From NCBI GenBank assembly GCA_017614655.1, contig JAGABO010000183.1, positions 1 through 5,064 of the forward strand: DNA of 5,064 nucleotides. Direction: 5' to 3'. Below, piece by piece: positions 1-5,064 of the stretch; positions within the stretch are counted from its first letter, which is position 1; each line of letters opens with the position of its first letter. The translations under genes were made by a program, and so were the position numbers. Below the pieces are notes generated by a model, which was given only the letters and a program-made list of their open reading frames with translations, was not told the DNA's origin and made no database searches. The stretch comes from Treponema sp. GTDB taxonomy: Bacteria > Spirochaetota > Spirochaetia > Treponematales > Treponemataceae.

Positions 1-766
1 CCGTATCTACGCAGACAATTACGGATCTTTTTTTTATTTCTTTAAGATATGGAAGTATTTTTTTTAGGCTTGGTCCTGCTGCAATAACTACAAAAGGAAT
101 ATCTTCTGCAAGCCCGAAATATCTTTTTACATCACCGCTTTTGAAAAAATCCTTGAGGTTCTTCAGGGAATTCTTCATCCAGCGGGATGCAAATTTTTCC
201 AGGGTACTGTTGTTTACTTTTTTTATCTGTTCTGATTTTCTTAATTCTGAATCAAGTTTCTGATACCAGTTTTCTGCGTGCTTCATGCGTGGAGCGTTTC
301 GAAAGAAAAAGAGGTTTTCTGTTCCTTCTATGTTCAGAATTTTCTGTGCATCTTCGGGGGCAGAGCCTGCTATAAGAAAAAGTTTTTCATGTTTAAGAAT
401 TGTGCTCCATGCAGAAGAAAAAAGTGATGTGTAAAAATACAGAGGATCAGGTTCAATTATATAAATTGATTTTTTTGGAAAATTTCTTGCAAAGATTTCA
501 CATTCATAAGCGAGAAGGGGACTAAAAAAAACGGCACCTTCTTTTTCTGTGTCAAAAGTTGCGGAATTTTTTTCTGCTTCTGACAGTGGATTGTATTTTG
601 AATTAAGGGGAATTTCCCTTCCGTCTCTTTTTTCCATCAGAACAGGAACATTAGTTTTTGACAGTGCAAACGAAAGAGCAGGACTTTCTTTTTGCGGAAG
701 AAGTTCATAAAGAGCCGGAAAGCGATTTTTTAGAAGGCGAAGGTTTTCATTCAAAGTAGAGTTCAA
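1..766 (-). CDS. MAF/DUF115 family protein (putative motility-associated glycosyltransferase), 3' end cut by window edge
   Basis: The frame stays open for 255 codons from TTG at 766 to the left edge, so the C-terminal part is missing. Residues 100-110 (IYIIEPDPLYF) match the 'EPD..F' element of the MAF N-terminal region. Residues 189-205 (the FASRWMKN region) resemble the 'F...W..N...N' lead-in to the DUF115 domain. Residues 225-234 (FVVIAAGPSL), followed by a strand ending VCVDT, form the Rossmann-like nucleotide-binding signature of DUF115/MptE-like proteins. Family members transfer nonulosonic acid or other sugars to flagellin in several bacteria; database entries are often labelled 6-hydroxymethylpterin diphosphokinase MptE-like. 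Flagellin as the substrate here is inference. The TTG at 766 is preferred because AGAAGG lies 8 nt upstream; TTG at 754 is the alternative, and ATG at 750 is in another frame and stops after six codons. The start overlaps the PBP gene by 20 bp, implying translational coupling as third gene of the lepB-PBP operon. The visible part has no signal peptide or membrane segment, which fits a cytoplasmic enzyme. Confidence 0.8.
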   Translation of the reverse strand, partial: MNSTLNENLRLLKNRFPALYELLPQKESPALSFALSKTNVPVLMEKRDGREIPLNSKYNPLSEAEKNSATFDTEKEGAVFFSPLLAYECEIFARNFPKKSIYIIEPDPLYFYTSLFSSAWSTILKHEKLFLIAGSAPEDAQKILNIEGTENLFFFRNAPRMKHAENWYQKLDSELRKSEQIKKVNNSTLEKFASRWMKNSLKNLKDFFKSGDVKRYFGLAEDIPFVVIAAGPSLKKILPYLKEIKKRSVIVCVDT

Positions 767-2618
767 TGGTCATGCCTTCTGTTACAGGCGTTCCGGCCGG
801 AGGATTCTGTTTTTTTACCCAGCCCTCGCCTGTAAGAATAAAGTTTATGTTTTTTAAATCCATAAGAGGATAAATATTGCTCTTTGGTCTTCCGGTAAAG
901 TCTGGGACTGTTTTAGAAATGCTGATGGGAGAGTTGTCTTTAATCTTGATTTTTCCTGAATGTTCAACACTCGGGGCATCATCGCGGTTTAATCCAAGAC
1001 TGTCTATTATTACGTCTGCGGCCCGTCCGATTACAGGGGCTACAATTCGTCCGGCGTAGGATTCACCTTCTGCTTTTTCTATTACTATATAGAGGATTAT
1101 TTCCGGATCTTCTACAGGGAATATTGCAAGACAGTTGGAAACATACTGAGTTTTACTGTAGCTCTTTGTCTTTTCGTCCCAAATCTGACCGGTTCCAGTT
1201 TTTGTTGCAATGGAAATATCCTTAAGTTTTGCCCTTGTTCCCGTACCTTTCTGCGTTGTTGTCTTCATACAGTCGAGTATGTATGCAGCAGTTGATGAAG
1301 AAATGACGTTTTCGCCGTATTCGGGAGTATGTTCCCATATAAGGTTTTTGTCGTGATCCTGAATTCTTTTGATGAACGAAAGCTTTACTTTTTTTCCTCT
1401 GTTTGCAATTACGGTTGCAGCCTGAACCATCTGGAGCGCGCTTACGGAGATTCCCTGTCCGATAGCCATTGTCGGTTTGTCTGTAAGTGACCAGTAATCA
1501 TCAAGACTTCTTAGCTTTCCGGCTGATTCTGAAGCGAATTCAACGCCCGTCTGTTTTCCAAAACCGAATTTTTCCAGATATGAAAGGAACTTCTGTGCGG
1601 TGAGTTTTTCGCTTACCTGGTAAAAGAATTCATTGCATGAAACTTCGAGGGCACGCCTTACATTTACAAGCCCGTGATTTTCAAGACATGTAAGCCGTAC
1701 TGTACTGCCATTTTTTGATTTGATAGGGTAAACTCCATCGCATGAAAAAGCTGAATCCGGCGAAATAATTCCATCATTCAGGGCAATGGCTGCCGTAAAA
1801 ATCTTAAATGTACTACCCGGTTCATAAGGAAAGTCTGCGGGGAAGTTTTTGTAGCGGTCATCCCCGGCTTTGTAAAGGGCTGTATATTCATTAAGGTTTA
1901 CGGACGGAAGACTTACATAGGAAAGAATTTCTCCGTTTTTTGCATCAGCTGCAATCAGCATTATGTTCTGAGGCTTTGTTTCTGCAAAAGTTTCTTCTGC
2001 AATCCGCTCCAACTTAAACTGAAGTTCTTTGTTTATGGTAAGATAAATGTCATTTCCGTAGACGGTACCCATCGAGTCTTCTTTTAAAGACGGCGTAAGG
2101 TTTTTATTTTCTGAATATTCGATTCCGCTTTTTCCAAGATATCCGATAAGATGCATTGCAAGGCTTCCTTCGGGATATACACGGCTTGGAATTGCATCAA
2201 AGCGGCAGTAAGGGGACCATCCGTTTTCACTTACCGTATTTTTAAGGATGTCATACTGATCTTCCGTTATCTTCTTTTGAATATACAGAAAACGCTTTTT
2301 GTTGTTTTCATCTATTTTCTTCTTAAGTTCTTCGGGGGATACTTTGAGTACAGGTGCCGTAAGTTCAGCAAACAATTCCGTATTCTTTATTTTATCCGGA
2401 GAAATCGAAAAGTCATAAAACGAAGTCTGATTTGCAAGCGGGGAACCGTCCCTGTCAAGAATGGAACCTCTTATGCCGGTTGCAGCAGGAGGAGTTTCCT
2501 GTGTTTTTGTCTTGAAGGCAAGTTCTGCATAACGGAAATAAATAAAAACGGATATAAGCGTAAGTGCAGACATTGCTATTATAAGCCGCGTTGTCCTGAA
2601 AAATCCGTTTACCTGCAT
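747..2618 (-). CDS. ftsI: Class B penicillin-binding protein with C-terminal PASTA domain (FtsI/PBP2x-type division transpeptidase)
   Basis: This 623-residue protein is a D,D-transpeptidase that forms peptide crosslinks in septal peptidoglycan, probably with an FtsW-type glycosyltransferase encoded elsewhere. One membrane segment (about 11-30) anchors it with the body in the periplasm. The class B dimerisation/pedestal domain starts at RGSILDRDG (50-58) and includes RVYPEG (146-151). The transpeptidase domain carries S269-T-F-K272 (nucleophilic Ser and Lys), S327-C-N329, G387-Q-G389 and K473-T-G-T-G477, so it should be active and able to bind beta-lactams. Residues about 571-623 form a single PASTA domain beginning VPDFTG. 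That tail favours FtsI/PBP2x/SpoVD over the elongation enzyme PBP2 (MrdA). The pedestal is compact between SGIEY (164-168) and LTINKELQ (193-200), where the long loop seen in many FtsI proteins is reduced. ATG at 2618 overlaps the lepB stop by 10 bp and is preceded by AGGCAGGG. Function is secure; the FtsI subclass is likely rather than certain. Confidence 0.93.
   Translation of the reverse strand: MQVNGFFRTTRLIIAMSALTLISVFIYFRYAELAFKTKTQETPPAATGIRGSILDRDGSPLANQTSFYDFSISPDKIKNTELFAELTAPVLKVSPEELKKKIDENNKKRFLYIQKKITEDQYDILKNTVSENGWSPYCRFDAIPSRVYPEGSLAMHLIGYLGKSGIEYSENKNLTPSLKEDSMGTVYGNDIYLTINKELQFKLERIAEETFAETKPQNIMLIAADAKNGEILSYVSLPSVNLNEYTALYKAGDDRYKNFPADFPYEPGSTFKIFTAAIALNDGIISPDSAFSCDGVYPIKSKNGSTVRLTCLENHGLVNVRRALEVSCNEFFYQVSEKLTAQKFLSYLEKFGFGKQTGVEFASESAGKLRSLDDYWSLTDKPTMAIGQGISVSALQMVQAATVIANRGKKVKLSFIKRIQDHDKNLIWEHTPEYGENVISSSTAAYILDCMKTTTQKGTGTRAKLKDISIATKTGTGQIWDEKTKSYSKTQYVSNCLAIFPVEDPEIILYIVIEKAEGESYAGRIVAPVIGRAADVIIDSLGLNRDDAPSVEHSGKIKIKDNSPISISKTVPDFTGRPKSNIYPLMDLKNINFILTGEGWVKKQNPPAGTPVTEGMTIELYFE
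775..780 (-). promoter_or_regulatory. Ribosome binding site that fixes the TTG start of the MAF/DUF115 gene
   Basis: AGAAGG reads on the minus strand at 780-775, with an 8-nt spacer to TTG at 766. It lies inside the last codons of the upstream PBP gene. The nearby ATG at 773 is in the PBP frame, and the ATG at 750 leads to an early stop, so this site is the best reason for choosing TTG at 766. Confidence 0.6.
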
Positions 2619-3115
2619 ATAACCCTGCCTATTATATTTTTGACTGGAACAAAGCCGTAGTCTCTTGAATCAACCGAAACTCCGGCATTATCTCCTATGG
2701 CAAGAATCATCCCTTCCGGAACCTGCTTTATGGAAGACATAAGCCGGTACTGCTTTTTTGAAAGCGGATATTCTTTTCCGCCTGTCCTTAGAGTATACCC
2801 CGTATCATGAGAATATTCCAGCGGTTCACCTCCGCAGGCAGCACACCTTTTTACAACAATGTTGTTGTTATAAAGGTATATTACGCATTCGTCCCTTGCC
2901 GGTTCATTCCAGGATGTAAAAAGTGTTGAACCGAAGGGAACTGCGATTCCGTATGCAAGACGGTTTATAAAAATCACATCTCCGTCTTCTATTGCAGGAG
3001 ACATGGATTTTCCCTTTACTATGAGAATGTCAAAAACAAAGCATCTGAGGAAGAAACCTGCCGCTATTCCTATGAGTGCAAGTTTTATTATTTTACGCTT
3101 TCGTGTCGCTGTCAT
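2609..3115 (-). CDS. lepB: Signal peptidase I (S26 family), short form
   Basis: This 168-residue membrane serine protease removes signal peptides from exported proteins on the outer face of the inner membrane. A basic N-terminus (RKRK, 5-8) precedes one membrane segment at about 10-30. The family boxes appear in order: KGKSMSP (34-40) with nucleophile Ser37; DGDVIFINR (44-52); VVKR (87-90) with general base Lys89; and GDNAGVSVDSRDYG (141-154), which matches the GDNxxxSxDSR box. At 168 residues it is about half the length of E. coli LepB and resembles the single-span Gram-positive type, lacking the second membrane span and large inserts. Cys91 and Cys94 form a Cys-x-x-Cys directly after Lys89-Arg90, where many homologues have hydrophobic residues and Gly. 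It is the first gene of the leftward operon and overlaps the PBP gene by 10 bp. The start at 3115 has no Shine-Dalgarno sequence, but no other start preserves the basic N-terminus and anchor. Confidence 0.95.
   Translation of the reverse strand: MTATRKRKIIKLALIGIAAGFFLRCFVFDILIVKGKSMSPAIEDGDVIFINRLAYGIAVPFGSTLFTSWNEPARDECVIYLYNNNIVVKRCAACGGEPLEYSHDTGYTLRTGGKEYPLSKKQYRLMSSIKQVPEGMILAIGDNAGVSVDSRDYGFVPVKNIIGRVICR
2623..2630 (-). promoter_or_regulatory. Ribosome binding site of the PBP gene inside the operon
   Basis: AGGCAGGG on the minus strand ends 4 nt before ATG at 2618; its first AGG is 9 nt away, giving a normal spacing. It lies within the last codons of lepB. Together with the 10-bp gene overlap it points to coupled translation of the two genes. 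Confidence 0.5.
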
Positions 3116-3124
3116 TGTCAGATA

Positions 3125-3134
3125 ATATTAATAT
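3125..3134. repeat. 10-bp perfect palindrome in the divergent intergenic region
   Basis: ATATTAATAT is identical to its own reverse complement. It covers the proposed minus-strand -10 element and sits where a plus-strand -35 element would fall. It could be an operator half-site or simply AT-rich promoter DNA; it is very short and built only of A and T, so a regulatory role is speculative. Confidence 0.3.
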
Positions 3135-3153
3135 GTAAAAGTTTTTATGTCGA
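3125..3153 (-). promoter_or_regulatory. Candidate sigma-70 promoter for the lepB-PBP-MAF operon
   Basis: On the minus strand TCGACA (3153-3148, five of six matches to TTGACA) is followed by a 17-nt spacer and TAATAT (3130-3125, four of six matches to TATAAT). Initiation about 6-7 nt downstream would fall near 3118-3119, leaving a leader of only 3-4 nt before ATG at 3115. The spacing is ideal and the position is right, but AT-rich sequence yields such matches by chance. Confidence 0.45.
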
Positions 3154-3157
3154 TAAT
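3152..3157 (+). promoter_or_regulatory. Candidate -10 element for the M23 peptidase operon
   Basis: GATAAT matches TATAAT at five of six bases. It ends 6 nt before ATG at 3164, so initiation at normal distance would fall on or next to the start codon and yield a leaderless or nearly leaderless mRNA. At 17-nt spacing the -35 position holds TAATAT, a poor match. If translation really begins at a later ATG, the leader would be correspondingly longer. Confidence 0.3.
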
Positions 3158-3163
3158 GTAATC

Positions 3164-4372
3164 ATGGAAATTATTGATTGTTTACAGCCTTCATCTCCCC
3201 TTGCAATGCGTCGTTTCCGTTCAGTTCATCCTGTCGGAGACAGAATCAGCGCAGAGATGAATGTTTCCTCTCTTATAAGAAAGCTTCTTGCGGCAAAGAA
3301 GTTCCGCCTTTTATTTGAAGCCTGTGCAGAAAGAATCTCAATGACATTTACGGCGGAAAAGATCCGTCTTCTTTTTAAGAGAATCCTGTTTTTCTGGTGG
3401 ATTCTTCCTTCTATTTTTGCCCTTTATGCAGCACCTAAGGCCGTTTATGCCGTTATAAACAGGGTCCAGAGTTTTACGGATGCACTGTATCTTGATCCGG
3501 AACTGTTCTCGCAGTCTTCGGTAGACGAAATAATGCTCAGTTCAGCTGGAAAAGAAACACCTCTTTATGATTCAGAAGGCAATCTTTTGAGTGATACCGG
3601 AGTTCCGTTAAAAAAAGCAATTTCATTCCGTGACAAGGTTACATTCAGAAACTACACCGTAAAAAACGGAGAAAGCATTTCTACAATTACAAAGAAGTTT
3701 TCTCTTAAGAATATGTCTACACTTCTTGCGGTTAATTCAATTAGTAATGCAAGAAATCTGCGTTCAGGACAGAAAATTGTAATTCCTTCTATTGACGGTC
3801 TTTATCATACAGTTCAAAAGGGGGAAAGCATTTCTTCCATAATAAAGAAGTATTCAATCAGCGAGAACGACCTCCTTGATGTAAATGACATGGAAACTGC
3901 GGAAATCATTCCGGGAGCAAAACTTTTTATTCCGGGCGCAAAACTTGATTCTGTTTCGCTTCAGAAAGCAATGGGTGAATTGTTTTCAAGACCCATAAAA
4001 GCCGGATACCGCATAACAGATGTCTTTGGTCCCCGTATCGATCCTATTGCGCATGTCAGAAGCTATCACTCGGGAATAGACCTTGCATGTCCATCCGGAA
4101 CACCGATTTATCCTGCAATGAGCGGTGTAATAAGTCTTACGGGATGGAGTAATGTTTATGGAAATTACGTCATTATATCTCACATAGACGGCTATCAGAC
4201 TTTATACGGGCACATGAGTAAGATTACCTGTAAAAAAGGAGACCGCGTAAATCAGTCAGATATGATTGGAAAGGTTGGAAGCACCGGATATTCAACCGGA
4301 AACCACCTTCACTTTACGGTTTATAAAAACGGAAACCGCATAAATCCGGAAAAAGTGGTAAAATTAAGATAG
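3164..4372 (+). CDS. Membrane-anchored M23 peptidoglycan endopeptidase with two LysM domains
   Basis: This 402-residue protein is a zinc metallopeptidase predicted to cut peptide crosslinks in peptidoglycan. A basic N-terminal region (1-70) precedes a membrane segment at about 71-90 (FKRILFFWWILPSIFALYAA), placing the rest in the periplasm. A linker follows, then LysM 1 (about 163-208, NYTVKNGES to KIVIPS) and LysM 2 (about 214-257, YHTVQKGES to LFIPGA), which bind glycan GlcNAc. The M23/LytM domain (about 278-400) carries HSGID with zinc ligands His302 and Asp306, YGHMS with His350, and HLHF with His381 and His383. All expected ligands and catalytic histidines are present, so unlike degenerate activators such as EnvC and NlpD it should be an active hydrolase. 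It diverges from the PBP operon by 48 bp and is followed 10 bp later by the beta-propeller gene. The start is the least certain part: ATG at 3164 has no Shine-Dalgarno sequence, and ATGs at 3206, 3257 and 3341 would shorten the cytoplasmic tail while keeping the anchor. Confidence 0.93.
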   Translation: MEIIDCLQPSSPLAMRRFRSVHPVGDRISAEMNVSSLIRKLLAAKKFRLLFEACAERISMTFTAEKIRLLFKRILFFWWILPSIFALYAAPKAVYAVINRVQSFTDALYLDPELFSQSSVDEIMLSSAGKETPLYDSEGNLLSDTGVPLKKAISFRDKVTFRNYTVKNGESISTITKKFSLKNMSTLLAVNSISNARNLRSGQKIVIPSIDGLYHTVQKGESISSIIKKYSISENDLLDVNDMETAEIIPGAKLFIPGAKLDSVSLQKAMGELFSRPIKAGYRITDVFGPRIDPIAHVRSYHSGIDLACPSGTPIYPAMSGVISLTGWSNVYGNYVIISHIDGYQTLYGHMSKITCKKGDRVNQSDMIGKVGSTGYSTGNHLHFTVYKNGNRINPEKVVKLR

Positions 4373-4373
4373 C

Positions 4374-4377
4374 GGGG
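4374..4377 (+). promoter_or_regulatory. Weak ribosome binding site of the beta-propeller gene
   Basis: GGGG lies 5 nt before ATG at 4383, in the 10-bp gap after the M23 stop codon. It is the only purine-rich G run near the start, and the tight spacing fits translation from the same mRNA as the M23 gene. Confidence 0.35.
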
Positions 4378-4382
4378 TAAAA

Positions 4383-5064
4383 ATGAAAGCTTCACTCAGA
4401 ATAACTTCGTTTATTTTTATTGCACTCCTGGTTCCCTGTACACGGGCCGGGGCGCTTGTAACTTTTTCTAATCCGGAACTTTCGCAGGACGGCAGGCTTC
4501 TTTTTACAGCTCAGGCAGATGTAAACGGAAGTCCGTCTTATGAAGCACTTTTTGAAACACGGGCCGGTACGGAAAAAATTGAATACGAACCGAACCTCAT
4601 AACCTGTTTTCCGGAAAAAATAGAAGTTCTTCTGGGATCAAGTGTTCTTCAGATAAGAAACCGCTATGGAACAGCCCGGCTTGATATTGCTTCTACAGGT
4701 CTTACATGGGCATCAAGTGCAAACAAGATTCCTTCTGAATATACAAGACTGGGAAACATGAATGCTAGTCCCGATGGAAAATGGCTGTGCTATGTAAAAC
4801 AGACAAAGGCTTCTAAAGGGCAGCTTGTAATAAGAAATGCAGCAACCCTTAAGGAAGCGGTGCTTGTAGAAAATGCTCCTTTTGATTACAGAAGTACCGT
4901 CGTAAAGTGGAGTGCTGATTCTTCGTGTTTCCTTTATGAAAAAGACGGCTACGTTTATTTTATGACTCCTGATGCGGCTTTCAGCAGAGTTCAGCTTCCG
5001 GAAGAGTACCGTAGAATCGGAAGCGGTTTTCTTAATTGTGTTGAATGGACAGGAAATGCATCAC
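4383..5064 (+). CDS. Secreted beta-propeller-like (TolB/WD40-like) protein, 3' end cut by window edge
   Basis: The frame is open for 227 codons from ATG at 4383 to the right edge. The N-terminus is a signal peptide: basic start (MKASLR), hydrophobic core (about 7-18), and an A-G-A (22-24) signal peptidase I site, giving a mature start near Leu25. Cys19 follows Leu-Val-Pro, but proline at -1 makes a lipoprotein site unlikely. The mature part repeats a blade-like pattern: NPELSQDGRLLFTAQ (30-44), ASPDGKWLCYVK (128-139) and KWSADSSCFLYEKDGYVYFM (175-194). The 'S.DG..L.F/Y' strands are typical of TolB, PD40 and WD40 propellers, usually binding or scaffold domains. No catalytic motif is visible and the partner is unknown. 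Its position 10 bp after the M23 gene suggests co-transcription and a periplasmic envelope role. I do not recognise a specific named gene; the propeller assignment rests on pattern only, and the C-terminal half could add another domain. Confidence 0.8.
   Translation, partial: MKASLRITSFIFIALLVPCTRAGALVTFSNPELSQDGRLLFTAQADVNGSPSYEALFETRAGTEKIEYEPNLITCFPEKIEVLLGSSVLQIRNRYGTARLDIASTGLTWASSANKIPSEYTRLGNMNASPDGKWLCYVKQTKASKGQLVIRNAATLKEAVLVENAPFDYRSTVVKWSADSSCFLYEKDGYVYFMTPDAAFSRVQLPEEYRRIGSGFLNCVEWTGNAS

Noticed and set aside
187..375. Open frame of 62 codons on the plus strand
   Set aside because: It lies antisense to the MAF/DUF115 coding frame, which shows clear family motifs across the same bases. 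Its Cys/Phe/Leu-rich product looks like a shadow of that gene.
730..750. ATG at 750 overlapping the PBP stop codon as ATGA, a typical coupled start
   Set aside because: That frame hits TAA after six codons. The real downstream frame is the one read from TTG at 766 (or 754), which stays open to the window edge.
877..1059. Open frame of 60 codons on the plus strand
   Set aside because: It is antisense to the PASTA and C-terminal part of the PBP gene, with no ribosome site and no recognisable product.
2151..2660. Open frame of 169 codons on the plus strand
   Set aside because: It is antisense to the PBP N-terminal region and the end of lepB. The Cys/Arg/Tyr-rich product has no family features, while the opposite strand has conserved domains throughout.
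3986..4183. Open frame of 65 codons on the minus strand
   Set aside because: It is antisense to the M23 catalytic domain, whose metal ligands are encoded on the plus strand at these positions.
4383..4442. Possible lipoprotein signal peptide with Cys19 in the beta-propeller protein
   Set aside because: The residues before Cys19 are Leu-Val-Pro. Proline at -1 does not fit even relaxed spirochaetal lipoboxes well, and an A-G-A signal peptidase I site follows at 22-24.
1..5064. Search for CRISPR arrays, tRNA or rRNA genes, insertion sequences, long direct repeats and intrinsic terminators
   Set aside because: Nearly every base is accounted for by five coding regions. The only gaps are 48 bp and 10 bp, and I see no spaced repeats, cloverleaf, transposase motif or GC-rich hairpin followed by a T run in them.

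Overview
The window looks like an ordinary chromosomal segment of a spirochaete, most likely Treponema or a close relative. The evidence is the moderately AT-rich coding sequence, the Lys/Phe/Ser-rich proteins, the pairing of a PASTA-tailed class B penicillin-binding protein with a short type I signal peptidase, the tandem-LysM M23 peptidase, and a MAF/DUF115-type protein of the kind tied to flagellar glycosylation. The assignment rests on protein character and gene neighbourhood, not on a database search.

The window holds two divergent, tightly packed transcription units separated by a 48-bp gap (3116-3163). The minus-strand unit reads leftward: signal peptidase I (3115 to 2609), then a FtsI-type division transpeptidase (2618 to 747, overlapping the peptidase gene by 10 bp), then the first 255 codons of a MAF/DUF115 protein (start TTG at 766, overlapping the transpeptidase gene by 20 bp) that runs off the left edge. 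The plus-strand unit reads rightward: a membrane-anchored LysM-LysM-M23 peptidoglycan endopeptidase (3164-4372), then after 10 bp a secreted beta-propeller-like protein (from 4383) that runs off the right edge.

The genes share a cell-envelope theme. One arm crosslinks septal peptidoglycan, processes exported proteins and probably glycosylates a surface or flagellar protein. The other arm cleaves peptidoglycan and exports a TolB/WD40-like periplasmic protein. Every catalytic motif expected in the enzymes whose active sites are in view is present: SxxK/SxN/KTG in the PBP, the Ser/Lys dyad in the signal peptidase, and HxxxD/HxH in the M23 domain.

I see no RNA gene, CRISPR array, insertion sequence, prophage or defence system. 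The most notable points are the very short divergent promoter region, where both first genes lack a Shine-Dalgarno sequence and may be nearly leaderless; a Cys-x-x-Cys pair beside the signal peptidase catalytic lysine; and the translational coupling of a probable glycosylation gene to a division PBP. I found no convincing undescribed system.
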